A stretch of DNA of 64,000 nucleotides from Schistocerca nitens (taxonomy: Eukaryota; Arthropoda; Insecta; Orthoptera; Acrididae), in NCBI RefSeq assembly GCF_023898315.1, contig NC_064614.1, positions 115,599,501-115,663,500 on the forward strand. The letters run 5' to 3'. Shown piece after piece: positions 19,510-31,279 of this stretch (position 1 is its first letter; each line of letters begins with the position of its first letter). A program made the position numbers and the translations under genes. Below the pieces are notes generated by a model, which was not told where the DNA came from, did no database searches, and worked only from the letters and a program-made list of their open reading frames with translations.

Positions 19510-22440
19510 CCTGGATTAATTTCATGCTGATTCATCAAAATGTCCAATCATTGCTAAACAAATTAAGTGAACTTGAAATTTTATGTACTGATGTGCTAAA
19601 AAATGCTTCTGTAATATGTATAACTGAACATTGGCTGCCTAAAGATACAATGTCAGTCGCAAAACTTGCAGACGTTAATCTTTCATCATCAATCTCTAGA
19701 ATTACATCCAGTTATGGAGGGTCATGTATATTTGTTAAAAATGGCATTGATTATTGTAACATAAAACCCATTGAACCGTTAGCTGAAGAGAAAGTTTTTG
19801 AAGTAACTGCAGTTGAACTCTCTGCATTAAAATTAATAATCATCTGTGTATATAGGAGCCCTGATGGGAGCTTAAATGATTTCTGTCATCAACTAGGAGC
19901 AGCTTAAAATACTATAAAAAACTTCAACAAAACAGTGATCATATGTGGATATTTTAATATTGACTTTCAAGAAATCTCAAAACACCAGCAAAGCTTAATG
20001 GCCCCACTGGAAACATATAAAATAAAAGCCACCATAGATTCTCCTACAAGAGTTACACCAACAACTAGCTCAACAATTGATCAGATATTAATAACCACAA
20101 ATGTAAATCACAATTTCTGTGCCAGAAATCTTAATACTGGCTTCAGTGATCACTATGCACAGTTTATTGCTTTACACACCCCAAGTGAAACAACTGAGAA
20201 AGAGGCACTTGTAAAAGAAACAAGAAAATTCACTAACAAACGAATAAACTTTTTTATACAGAGACTAAGTGAAGAAACCTGAAGTGTATACTTGTGAAAA
20301 TACTAAAAAAAGTTTGAGAAATTCATGGAAATCTTCATGTCATACTTTGAAGCTGCATTTCCATTAAAAAAAATGTCAACCTAACTTCAAAAAGAGCAAA
20401 TGGATTACAACAGGTATTAGAATCTCTTGTGCAGAGAAAAGGAGATTACACAAAGTAGCAAAGACTCAGAACATGCATCATGAATTTCATTTGTATCTGA
20501 AGAATTACAAGAGGATCCTCAAAAATGTTGTAAGGAAAGGTAAAGCAATGGCAAATGATAAATACATTGAAAATTCAAAAAACAAATCTAAAGCTATATG
20601 GGAAGTTATAAAAAATCAAACAACAAGTGAACAAAACAATAGAAAAATAAAAACTTATGTTATGAAGGACATATGATTTCTTGCCCAACAAAAATTGCAG
20701 AGACCTTCAACAAATCTTTTAGCAAACGTAAGTGAACAGTTGGTGAGTGGACTCGAAGAGCACAACAAAATATCACCTCCATCATCCAATAGCGTGAGAA
20801 ATGTGTTTACATCATTGTGCCTTTCACCCACAAATACTGAAGAAATTTTATCAGTTATAAAAACCTTGAAAACAGGGTACTCATGTGGAATTGATGGGAT
20901 ACCAGATGCAGTTACTAAAAAATGCTGTCTTGCCTTAGCTGAACCCTTGACACACTTGTGCAGCAGCTCACTGGTATCAGGAACCTTCCCTTCATTCCTA
21001 AAAACAGCAAAACTGAAACCACTGCTCAAAAAAGGAAATCCAGAATGTGTCTCAAATTATGGACCAATAGCCCTACTACCTGTATTTTCAAAAAAATTTT
21101 AATAACAGATTGTCTGATTTCCTAAATAAAAATAAAATTCTCTCTCCCTCACAGCATGGCTTCAGGAAAGGCTATTCAACTGAAAGTGCAATATTTGAAT
21201 TTCTTAATGAAATCTATGCTAAACTGGATGCAAGTGGGTTTGTGACAGGCATATGTCTTGATTTATCTAAAGCTTTTGATCTCATTGACCATAATGCCCT
21301 ACTGCAGAAGCTTGACCAATTAGGAATTAGAGATATATCCAATGAGTGGCTCAGGACATACCAATGTGGTCGCAAACAGGTGGTTGAAGTGCAATATACT
21401 GACCATAATAAAATCAGCTACTACTATTCAGGATACGCAAATGTGAACCATGGCGTCCCTCAAGGATCAGTATTAGGACCCATTCTGTTTCTCCTCTATG
21501 TCAATGATCTTATGTACAACAAGTATTGCCAAACTACCCTCCAATTTGCAGATGATACAAGCTTCCTTATTAGTGGTATAACAGAAGAAAAACTAAACGA
21601 CTCCGCCATCCAAACAATGAATAGTGTATAACAATGGTTCAGCTATAACAAGCTAATTATAAACAAAGAAAAGACAGTTGCTCTGAACTTCTGTAATCTA
21701 AAAGGAAGACGCCACCCAAACATAGCCGGCCGCGGTGGTCTCGCGGTTCTAGGCGCGCATTCCGGAACTGCGCGACTGCTACGGTCGCAGGTTCGAATCC
21801 TGCCTCGGGCATGGATGTGTGTGATGTCCTTAGGTTAGTTAGGTTTAAGTAGTTCTAAGTTCTAGGGGACTGATGACCACAGCTGTTAAGTCCCATAGTG
21901 CTCAGAGCCATTTGAACCATTTTGAACCAAAACATACAAATAGAACTTAGGGATAAAGTTCTTTAAAGTGTTGACAGCACAAAATTTCTGGGACTCTGGC
22001 TCCAGAACAACACAAAGTGGCAGGTACACACAGAATATTTGCAAAGAAAACTAAGCAAAACCTGCTGCATGATAAGGATCTTAAAAACTTGTTGCAGCAA
22101 AGCCAGCCTGTTAAATGTATACTACTCCTATGTGCATTCTGTAATTAAATATGGCATAATCTTCTGGGGCAATGCAACAACAAATATTAAACTATTCAGG
22201 ATGCAAAAGAGAATATTAAGAATTATTGAAGTTAAACAATACAAAATCATGCAGACCCATATTCAAAAAACTGTCAGTTCTTCCTCTTCCGATCATTTTT
22301 ATCTACGAAACATCAGTTTTCATCAAACAATATATTGATAGACACCCAGATATCTTATTAAAAAATGAAGATATACAATACAAGGCAAAAATCTGACCTT
22401 CATATGAAACAGGTGGTCACTTCATTGTGCCAGAAAGGCA
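19510..22440 (+). pseudogene. CR1-like ORF2: endonuclease and reverse transcriptase
   Basis: The endonuclease begins with INFMLIHQNVQSLLNKLSEL and ICITEHWLP (catalytic Glu), continues with VYRSPDGSL, then IICGYFNIDF and SDHYAQF (19935-20282), the terminal Ser-Asp-His. The RT has [61 protein letters not shown] and FADDTSFL (catalytic Asp pair, near 21548). After the SINE at 21725-21929, the C-terminal region with YYSYVHSVIKYGIIFWGN follows at 22039. Frames are broken at several points. The RT core from 21110 to 21631 is continuous. Confidence 0.75.
21725..21929 (+). repeat. tRNA-headed SINE (head type 1)
   Basis: The tRNA-like head starts at the GCCGGCCGCGG run and has the B box GGTTCGAATCC at 21790-21800. 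The body includes GATGTCCTTAGGTTAGTTAG and ends with CATTTTGAACC. AAACATA-type sequence on both sides (about 21717-21724 and 21929-21936) is the target duplication. It splits the CR1-like LINE and so is younger. It is transcribed by RNA polymerase III and moved by a LINE's enzymes. I recognise it as an abundant locust SINE. Confidence 0.9.
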
Positions 22441-22741
22441 CACTACGTACTGGGATAAAGGTTTACAATAAAGGCATATTTAATTGATCATTGCTTTTAC
22501 AGTCTGACAGAGTACCCAGAAGCCAAACAACAAAAATAAAGATGCATTATGAATATTCTACTCTGTATGTTGCCTCTAATGTTTGTTCTATGTACGATTC
22601 TCTGCTAAATTACTTCAATATCTAGTCCTTAAGAATGCAATACACACTGTATTTTATCTTGTAAATACCTAACCATGGCCAATATCCTTGTATATATTCT
22701 ATACATGTAGGATTTGAAGGACTAAATAAAATAAAATAAAT

Positions 22742-23059
22742 TCATGTGTGCAACCCAAGTCTTTTTGCAGTGTAGGAATTTTCCTTTACTGTTAAACAAT
22801 TTCATCCTGTCATTCATGTGTGGTTGACCTTCCCACCAAACATAGTCCTTATATCATAGAAATTTGTGCTTCAAGTACCTTGCACATCTCTCTCACCTCC
22901 AAATGCTCGATTGTTTTGCGCAGATAAGGGTTTGGTATCTTCTCATGTAATGTACACATGTGCACTTTGCACTGACATGGTAGTGATCTTGACTGCTGTA
23001 AAACGCTGGTAGCCTAGATATCTTTGTGCTACTGAAACTGGCTAGTCGCACAGTACGCA
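22742..23059. other. Spacer between the CR1-like LINE and an unidentified frame
   Basis: No frame or repeat was recognised. The last part (about 22985-23059) could be untranslated leader of the next gene. Confidence 0.4.
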
Positions 23060-24311
23060 GTGCAACACAATAGTACGTTTCAGAACGAAAGTCTAGAGCC
23101 CAAATTGTTAACTCAGACTGAACTTAACGATTTGGTTAGGGATCTAGGCTTAATGAAAGAAGAAGTTGAATTGCTTGGCTCCAGATTAAAAGAAAAGAAC
23201 TTATTGGTAGTTGGAACCATCATATACATGTATAGAAAGAGAGAGCAGCTGTTTTCCAAGTTTTTTCAACAAGGTGATTTAGTGTACTGCTCAGACATTC
23301 CCTGTCTGATGAATGAGTTTGGTACTGAATACAAAAAGGAAGACTGGAGGCTGTTTATTGATTCATTCAAAGCTAATTTAAAGGCTATATTATTATACAA
23401 TGGTAACAAGTGTGCATCTGTACCTGTTGGGCATTGTGTACATATGAAAGAAAGCTATGAAAACCTAGAAATAGTGCTAAATAAAATAGGCTATTCTGCT
23501 CATGGTTGGATGATATGTGGCGATCTAAAAGTAACATGCATGCTCCTTGGTCAGCAATGTGGCTTTACCAAATTTCCATATTTCTTGTGTGAATGGGACT
23601 GTAGACCTAGGGATCAACACTGGTGCAGAAAAAACTGGCCTATGAGGGAGTCTTTAAAACCTGGTGAGAAGAACATTCTACGCAGAATCCCTGTAGATCC
23701 AGGAAACGTACTGCTACTACCTCTAAATATAAAGTTAGGCCTAATGAAACAGTTTGTAAAGGTTTTTCCTAAAGATGGACCATGCTTTAAGTATCTCTGC
23801 CAAAAGTTTCCACACCTTTTAGAAGCTAAACTAAAAGAAGGCGTCTTTGTCGGACCTGACATTAGAAAATTGATGTTTGATGTTAACTTTGAATCCACAA
23901 TGACCTTAAATTAGAAAGAAGTATAGGTATCATTCAAGCAAGTCGTTACAAAGTTCTTAGGACATGAAAAAGACCCAGAATATGTTTCTATTATAGCTAC
24001 AATGTTAAAGAAGTTTAAAACTTTAGGATGTTTAATGAGACTGAAAGTTCACTTTTTGAACAGTCACCTTGATTACTTCCCAGACAATATGGGAGATGTT
24101 AGTGAGGAGAAACGAGAGTGTTTTCACCAGGACATTAAAGTGATGGAAAAATGCTACCAAGGCCGCTGGAACACCAACATGATGGGGGAGTACTGTTGGC
24201 CACAGCATCAAGAAGTTCAGCAAGCGATTCATCATAGAAAAGGCTACATAAGAAGCTTCAAAGAAAAAAGAGAAAGAAAATACAAACCAATTCCAGCTGA
24301 CAAGTTCAAAA
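23060..24311 (+). pseudogene. Unidentified multi-copy protein, possible transposase
   Basis: A 284-codon frame (23060-23914), then a stretch interrupted by stops, then a 111-codon frame (24002-24337) in the same reading phase. I recall similar proteins in many arthropods without a function, with the same LRKEKNLL, WRLFIDSFK, NGNKCASVPVGH and HLDYFP motifs. WRLFIDSFKANLKAILLYNGN, WMICGDLKV and FHQDIKVMEKCY could be three strands of an RNase H-like DDE fold with acidic residues D, D and E. A CxxDC-x-H-type cluster follows the second Asp, as in several eukaryotic transposases. This is inference. The frame ends where a SINE is inserted (24306). Confidence 0.55.
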
Positions 24312-24499
24312 ATGGCTCTGAGCACTATGGGACTTAATATCTGTGGTCATCAGTCCCCTAGAACTGAGTGCTACTTAAACTTAACTAACCTAAAGACATC
24401 ACACACAGCCATGCCCGAGGCAGGATTCGAACCTGCGACCGTAGTGGTCACTCGGTTCCAGACTGAAGCTCCTAGAACCACACAACCACACCGGTTGGC
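24306..24499 (-). repeat. tRNA-headed SINE (head type 1), minus strand
   Basis: Reverse-strand copy of the same SINE as 21725-21929, with the B box GGTTCGAATCC near 24424-24434. Target duplication AGCTGACAAGT (24295-24305) and AGTTGACAAGT (24500-24510), differing by one base. It is inserted in the 3' part of the unidentified frame, so it is younger than it. Confidence 0.9.
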
Positions 24500-24719
24500 A
24501 GTTGACAAGTGAAACCTCTATTAACACATATCATTGTTTTAGTAGCTTGCTGTAAATGCAAACCATGCTCATGTTGTAACAAAGCGTTTCATTAATTTCC
24601 CCATTTACCATATAGCATAGGATTTTTACACTATATAATAAAAAGCATATTGCTCGAAAAGTATGGGTGATACAAGAAAACTAAGACTAGGTTTGGATTC
24701 AGCTCATAAAACTCTAGAA

Positions 24720-24913
24720 AGATCAGCTATCAAAGTAAAAAGAAGTTTTTAAAAAAAAAATTTCGTTGGCGTTTGTAATCGAGTTGAGTCTGTAACAGCT
24801 GATATCATTGCATTCTTTCCGCCTTTTAGGCACTGTGAAAAATACGGACGAGTTTGCGGATCTACTGGCATCCATCACTCCCATTAGGTGCATGTAGGGG
24901 TCTGTGAACTGCC
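24720..24913 (-). mobile_element. Gypsy-type fossil, segment left of the Harbinger-like element
   Basis: Weakly coding minus-strand sequence lies directly against the left end of the Harbinger-like element. It may be the continuation of the Gypsy-type fossil seen on the right (29851-30925), which that element split. Broken and short; assignment is tentative. Confidence 0.3.
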
Positions 24914-25839
24914 TTAGGCTAGGCGCAAATTGAGACGCGTATAGCACGTGTGACGTGAAACGACACTACAGCGCGACACGCACGTGCCGCACGAGTCGCG
25001 CTGGTCCAGCGCATATTGCGACACGTACACCATACTTCGCACGCACCGACTGGCGACGCTCTGCGCTAACAGAACCGAAGCGCGCGCAACCTGTTATCTT
25101 TCTCAAACGATTTTACAGAAACTATTCACTGAAAATATATGATTTTTGCCTTACTTGTAGCGTTATATGTCAGCTTCGTGACGAAGTGCCCATCAACGCT
25201 CTAATGACCATTCTTATTGTGATGTACACATTTTAGTAAGACACTACGCAAAACTCAAAAAGTTTGCAACAAAAATTAGGGGTCGCTATGATTTTGCGTT
25301 TGGTACGTATTACACCATATGTTGCTGCGTATAAAATTTAGCTAACATGTTGAAATTTTGTTTAGATTTGGGAGGACGTCTCTATCTGCCTCCGATCTCG
25401 AGAAAATGGATCCCATGTAGCGCGCTCACTTCCGATCTCACGCCGGCGAGAATGAAATACTCACAACATGTCTCATATCTCCTAAACCGCTCGAGACATC
25501 GAAACGAAAGTTTGGCGAATGATAGCACACAAGGAGGAGAGTGTTTCGTCAATTCTTAAACACACGGAACTTTTTTATTTATGGCGATATATCGGTAGCT
25601 TATACTTCCCTTTTTATTTACTTCACTCCACTGACTAATTTTTAAGAGTTATCGACAGCAGGCGAAACAAGAGCTTCCTAGTATGAAAATAAACATGAAA
25701 TTTCTTCTTTTATGTTACTGGAAACCAACACTATGAAGTTTTTCGTAAGCTATTGAGCTCTGTGATTGCCAATTACTTGTTTAATGAGGCAATCCGTTTC
25801 GGAATTCTGTCTCAATAGCTGCTGTGAGATGAGTTTTGC

Positions 25840-28378
25840 AAATTGTACTGTGGCAAAGGAAGTACAATTAAACTATTCACCAAGAGAAATATTCATATAG
25901 CGAAGGGAGACGAAAATTTAATAGTCATGGGTGACTGGAATTCGGCAGTAGGAAAAGGGAGAAAAGGAAACGTAGTAGGTGAATATGGATTGGGGGTAAG
26001 AAATGAAAGAGGAAGCCGCCTGGTAGAATTTTGCACAGAGCACAACTTAATCATAGCTAATACTTGGTTCAAGAAAAATAAAAGAAGGTTGCATACATGG
26101 AAGAAGCCAGGAGATACCGACAGGTTTCAGATAGATTATATGTGGTAAGACAGATTTAGGAACCAGGTTTTAAATTTTAAATCATTTCCAGGGGCAGATG
26201 TGGACTCTGACCACAATCTATTGGTTATGAACTGTAGATTAAAACTGAAGAAACTGCAAAAAGGTGGGAATTTAAGGGGATGGGACCTGGATAAACTGAC
26301 TAAACCAGAGGTTGTGCAGAGTTTCAGAGAGAGCATAAGGGAACAATTGACTGGAATGGGGGAAAGAAATACAGTAGAAAAAGAATGGGTAGCTTTGAGG
26401 GATGAAGTAGTGAAGGCAGCAGAGGATCAAGTAGGTAAAAAGTCGAGGGCTAGTAGAAATCCTTGGGTAACAGAAGAAATATTGAATTTAATAGATGAAA
26501 GGAAAAAATATAAAAATGCAGTAAATGAAGCAGGAAAAAAGGAATACAAACGTCTCAAAAATGAGATCGACAGGAAGTGCAAAATGGCTAAGCAGGCATG
26601 GCTAGAGGACAAATGTAAGGATGTAGAGGCTTATCTCACTAGGGGTAAGATAGATACTGCCTACAGGAAAATTAAAGAGACCTTTGGAGAAAAGAGAGCC
26701 ACTTGTATGAATATCAAGAGCTCAGATGGAAACCCAATTCTACGCAAAGGAGGGAAAGCAGAAAGGTGGAAGGGGTATACAGAGGGTCTATACAGGGGCA
26801 ATGTTCTTGAAGACAATATTATGGAAATGGAAGAGGCTGTAGATGAAGATGAAATGGGATGTATAATACTGTGTGAAGAGTTTGACAGAGCACTGAAAGA
26901 CCTGAGTCGAAACAAGGCCCCGGGAGTAGACAACATTCCATTAGAACTACTGACAGCCTTGCGAGAGCCAGTCATGACAAAACTATACCATCTGGTGAGC
27001 AAGATGTATAGGACAGGCGATATTTCCTCAAACTTCAAGAAGAATATAATAATTCCAATCCCAATGAAAGCATATGTTGCAGATGTGAAAATTACCGAAC
27101 TATCAGTTTAATAAGTCACTGCTGCAAAATACTAACGCGAATTATTTACAGACGAATGGAAAAACTGGTAGAAGCCGACCTCGGGGAAGATCAGATTGGA
27201 TTCCGTAGAAAGGTTGGAACACGTGAGGTAATACTGACCCTACGACTTATCTTAGAAGCTAAATTAAGTAAAGGCAAACCTACGTTTCTAGCATATGTGG
27301 ACTTAGAGAAAGCTTTTGACAGTGTTGAATGGAATACTCTCTTTCAAATTCTGAAGGTGGCAGGAGTAAAATACAGGGAGCGAAAGGCTAATTACAATTT
27401 GTACAGAAACCAGATGGCAGTTATAGGAGTCGAGGGACATGAAAGGGAAGCAGTGGTTGGGAAGGGAGTGAGACAGGGTTGTAGCCTCTCCCCGATGTTA
27501 TTCAATCTGTATATTGAGCAAGCAGTAAAGGAAACAAAAGAAAAATTCGGAGTAGGTATTAAAATCCATGGAGAAGAAATAAAAACTTTGAGGTTCGCCG
27601 ATGACATTATAATTCTGTCAGAGACAGCAAAGGACCTGGAAGAGCAGTTGAACGGAATGGATAATGTCTTGAAAGGAAGATATAAGATGAACATCAACAA
27701 AAGCAAAACGAGGATAATGGAATGTAGTCGAATTAAGTCAGGTGATTCTGAGGGAATTAGATTAGAAAATGAGACACTGAATGTAGTAAAGGAGTTTTGC
27801 TGTTTGGGGAGCAAAATAACTGATGATGGTCAGTAGAGAGGATATAAAAGGTAGACTGGCAATGGCAAGGAAAGCATTTCTGAAGAAGAGAAATTTGTTA
27901 ACATCGAGTATAGATTTAAGTGTCAGGGAGTCGTTTCTGAAAGTATTTGTATGGAGTGTAGCCATGTATGGAAGTGAAACATGGACAATAAATAGTCGGG
28001 ACAAGAAGAGAATAGAAGCTTTCGAAATGTGGTGCCACAGAAGAATGCTGAAGATTAGATGGGTAGATCACATAAGTAATGAGGAAGTAATTAATAGAAT
28101 TGGGGAGAGGAAAAGTTTGTGGCGCAAGTTGATTAGAAGTAGGGATCGGTTGGTAGGACATATTCTGATGCATCAGGGTATCACCAATTTAGTATTGGAG
28201 GGCAGCGTGGAGGGTAGAAATCGAAGAGGGAGACCAAGAGATGAATACACTAAGCAGATTCAGAAAGATGTAGGTTGCAGTAGGTACTGGGAGATTAAGA
28301 AGCTTGCACAGGATAGAGTAGCATGGAGAGCTGCATCAAACCAGTCTCAGGACTGAAGACCACAACAACAACAACAAC
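25840..28378 (+). mobile_element. RTE-clade LINE, 5'-truncated, frame-shifted
   Basis: It encodes an endonuclease (from 25843: VMGDWNSAVGKG, DSDHNLL near 26200) and an RT with NKAPGVDNIPLELL, DLEKAFDSVEWNTLF, GVRQGCSLSPMLFNLY and LRFADDIIIL (27590-27608, catalytic Asp pair intact), then a C-terminal region with SVAMYGSETWTI and GRPRDEY. The 3' end reads GACTGAAGACCACAACAAC with a (CAA)n tail. At least three frame changes (near 26149, 27070 and 27830) and a missing 5' end make it inactive. It resembles the craniofacial development protein 2-like/RTE family. The enzyme nicks DNA and copies its own RNA at the nick. It sits inside the Harbinger-like element. Confidence 0.85.
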
Positions 28379-28469
28379 TCAGAAACGGTGATGCTTCTTC
28401 GAATGGGAAAAGATTAACAACTCACACAAAAATAAACTGCCAATTCCGTTGGAATTTTGGTGAAATCCA

Positions 28470-28667
28470 CGTAACCCATCGTATTTTTAACACTGAGCGA
28501 CTGGAATGGAAACTTACCAAGGATTTTATTCCTTCTCTTGATCTGAGCAGTATTAAAATGACGACGAGCGTTCCTTCAGGCGGAATGATAGGCTTGCGAA
28601 ACTGAGAATGTGTGATCGCGAATAAAATAGTTGTTATTGAGTAAAATAAACAACTGATCTGTCGCAT
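28470..28667 (-). pseudogene. Harbinger-type transposase remnant
   Basis: The minus strand reads FRKPIIPPEGTLVVILILL then SREGIKSLVSFHSSRSV, which resembles the N-terminal motif of PIF/Harbinger transposases (FRE-I-PEERL-VTLRFLA then GESY-SL-F-FRIS). Only this part survives, next to the 3' end of the inserted RTE. The match is by eye and weak, but it agrees with the TTA duplication. Confidence 0.4.
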
Positions 28668-28679
28668 AACACAATGGTC

Positions 28680-29640
28680 AGTGTATTGTCAGCAGCGGAG
28701 GGTAATGCGCGCGACAGGAATGCACAAGCTAGCCATTTGTGCCTTATGAGTTGGAGTTCGGAAAACATAGTCATCAAAGTAGATCGGCCTTTGTCAGCAG
28801 TACATCTCAACAAATTAAATATATCTAATCATAACACTCTTTTAGAATATTCCTACTTCCGTAATAATGCCGACCATTTTCTTCATTTGTGTTGCCTGTT
28901 GTATAATTAGTTTATAAATGCTGATAATTGGCATGCAACAATTGAAATGCTTTTTCTCATCATGGCGAACCAATTAAAACATTGTTATTAGTGACTGCTT
29001 TTCGACTGTTTCTAGCTTGCAGTGGAAATGTGATGTTCACATGCATGTACGAGGAACAGTGTGTCGTATTACATTATTACATCCATATCAGAGTAATCAC
29101 AGTGAGACTTCTATACTTCAGAGCTTGGACGCTTTTTACCAGGAGCACAATGGGATCACAACTGTGAAGATTGCCCCTTTCTAAATTTTTGTAACAGATC
29201 GTGCAGATACGCCAGCATACTAGGCAGCGAGGAGATAACCTTGTTTTACTTTCCTACCTTGATTCTTAATCACATGATTTTATAATATTCCTTGCTTCCT
29301 TATTCACTACCCTCTGTCCCTTCTTGCGATCTGAAAACATTGCGGAGGCATATGATACAATTCCAGCGGCCAATGGCTCATCAGTTACTGAAGCATGCAT
29401 TTTTCTTGACAGAAGAAAAACAAACCAAACCTATACAGATATAAATAACAGAAAAGTATAATGTACTAACGAAGAAAGATGGAGCGTTTAAATGACGAAA
29501 AACGAAACACTACCCAAAGGCAATGAAATTTAGTACTCAGTAAGGTAAAATTTATCGTATGGGCAATATTACCACTGCTCATTTGCACCGTTCCGATGTA
29601 AGCATATGGCCGGGCTACTTTTCCGCTCCCCGCCTCAAAT
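28680..29640. other. Interior of the Harbinger-like element without a clear gene
   Basis: No frame was recognised. The right margin becomes GC-rich where the terminal inverted repeat begins. Confidence 0.45.
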
Positions 29641-29850
29641 TTCCCACGGTGCTAGCAAGGCACGGGCGACGCGCGGCGCGAGAAACTGTGCCTCAACCAC
29701 AACGCCGCGCGACCTAGCGCAGGCGCGTGTCGCGTCCCAGTCGCGTCGCAATTTGCGCGGACGCATTTGAACCTGTGATGTTACAAAAACGCGTGCTGCG
29801 CTGTGTCGCGCCACACGCCCTATACGCGTCGCAATTTGCGCCTAGCCTTA

Positions 29851-30925
29851 CTGTGTCAGCAAAACGAATGAGGTACGAACACCACTTTCTGCGACGCTGG
29901 TTGTTCTTTCCTCGAACCCCATTGTTATCGGCATACTTCTTCAGCCTAGCGTTTAGTCGAGCTAGTTCGTTCATCATGTCTTCTATAGATGGCTCTGCCT
30001 GTGGGCCTTGTGTCTGTGTTGCCGCAAAGTGCGCGCCAGGACTCTCTACTGTAGCTGTAGTCTCAAAGCGTAGACTGGGCACTCCTGCCATAACCTCATT
30101 CACAGCGACACAGGTTATATTATCCATGCATTTAGTTGCGAGCACATCCATTTGTGGATCAATTTGTCAAGAGAGAGATCTGTAAAAACACAAAGAAAAG
30201 CACATGTGTTTTGTTTTGTGGTGGTCTTTGAAGCCGGAAAATTTTTGAAGACTGTTCTGGTGGCAGTTCGTTACTCACCATGGTGCGTAACATGTGAAGC
30301 ACTTGGAAAGTGGAATCATTGGCACACGTTTCACTCTCGACAATCTTTTGTAATCTCGATTCTGGCAGTAGCACAAAACGCTGGAGTACAGCTTCTTTAA
30401 ACACAGCATAAGATTTTGGATGTAAAACATCATCCAATTGTTTGATCACATTTAACTCCAACTGTGACATAATATATGTAAGCTGCTCATATCAGATATG
30501 AGTTCACGTAATAGAAAAATGGCCTCCACTTGTGTTAACCTAAATTGCACACTAGTAGGTCAGAAACAGGGAATTTTTGTGTTGTAATTTTGTTGCCGTT
30601 GTTTGAACCTGTGCTGATACTCAGGCCAGTTGTCTGCAGCATAGCTGACTGTGGGTCCTGAGACTCCATGGTTCAAATGGCTCTGAGCACTATGGGACTT
30701 AACATCTATGGTCATCAGTCCCCTAGAACTTAGAACTACTTAAACCTAACTAACCTAAGGACATCACACAACACCAGCCATCACGAGGCAGAGAAAATCC
30801 CTGACCCCGCCGGGAATCGAACCCGGGAACCCGGTCGTGGGAAGCGAGAACGCTACCGCACGATCACGAGATGCGGGCTGAGACTCCATCTTCGCAGGCA
30901 TTGTTGTGTTGAGATCCATTGTGTT
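29851..30925 (-). mobile_element. Gypsy-type LTR retroelement fossil, gag region
   Basis: Minus-strand sequence resembles a Gypsy-type gag and its start. It is broken several times, interrupted by a SINE at 30670-30877, and cut at 29850 by the Harbinger-like element. Old and inactive. Confidence 0.6.
30670..30877 (-). repeat. SINE with a different tRNA-like head (type 2)
   Basis: Minus strand. The body matches the SINEs at 21725 and 24306 but the tRNA-like head is different: a B box GGTTCGATTCC after a C/G-rich arm, with no match to the type 1 head beyond tRNA features. The target duplication CTGAGACTCCAT is exact at 30658-30669 and 30878-30889. It lies inside the Gypsy gag-like fossil. Confidence 0.9.
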
Positions 30926-30994
30926 AGGTGCTCGATTGAATACAATGCTCTTTATTATTCAAGAGGAGCTCACTGCTTTAGGGAAACTCTTCTT

Positions 30995-31270
30995 CCATTT
31001 GTTACATTCACGACTATGATAGTAGTCAAAACTTTTTTGCATTTAATCACTACACACAGACTACTAATGCAAAGAAAACAATAGAAACACAGCACCGTAG
31101 TAGTTACCAAATAATATAAGAACATAAGTCATATTGTCCAATACAAAGACAGATCTCGTTTTTATATCACAGCTAACTTGTGACTCTTATACTTGCAGTT
31201 GCTTCATATCGATTGTCCATTTAGTTGGCCACAATGGAATCCATCACACATTATGTAGAGAACTACCAAA
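30995..31270 (-). repeat. LTR-like segment shared with 17700-17990
   Basis: This segment aligns by eye for about 230 bp with 17700-17990, differing by the 42-bp insertion there and scattered changes. It lies just upstream, on the minus strand, of the gag-like fossil at 29851-30925, which fits part of an LTR or leader. I could not find exact LTR borders. Confidence 0.45.
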
Positions 31271-31279
31271 ACAACTACA

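Larger units (their letters stand above)
18450..22741 (+). mobile_element. Nearly full-length CR1-like LINE
   Basis: Parts in order: ORF1 (18578-19003), an SGNH/GDSL-like segment (about 19005-19440), an apurinic-type endonuclease (19520-20270), an RT region (20695-21631 and beyond) and an RT C-terminal region (22039-22338). It ends in a short tandem tail of TAAAA/AATAAA units (22721-22741), typical of CR1 and related LINEs. A SINE is inserted at 21725-21929. Multiple frame changes show it is inactive, but overall order and length (about 4.1 kb without the SINE) suggest it was close to complete when inserted. Confidence 0.75.
24917..29847. mobile_element. PIF/Harbinger-like DNA transposon with long terminal inverted repeats
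   Basis: GGCTAGGCGCAAATTG at 24917 is repeated inverted, ending at 29847. The match continues, with divergence, for well over 100 bp as GC-rich CGCG-dense arms (left to about 25100, right from about 29640). TTA lies directly outside both ends (24914-24916, 29848-29850), the 3-bp TWA target duplication typical of PIF/Harbinger. A transposase-like remnant is at 28470-28667. About 2.5 kb of interior is an inserted RTE LINE (25840-28378), and the rest shows no intact gene. The host site lies inside a Gypsy-type fossil. Confidence 0.7.

Noticed and set aside
21725-21929. tRNA gene
   Set aside because: The tRNA-like head lacks a complete cloverleaf and is followed by the SINE body; the same applies to the heads at 9050, 30800, 54200, 54350 and 57740.
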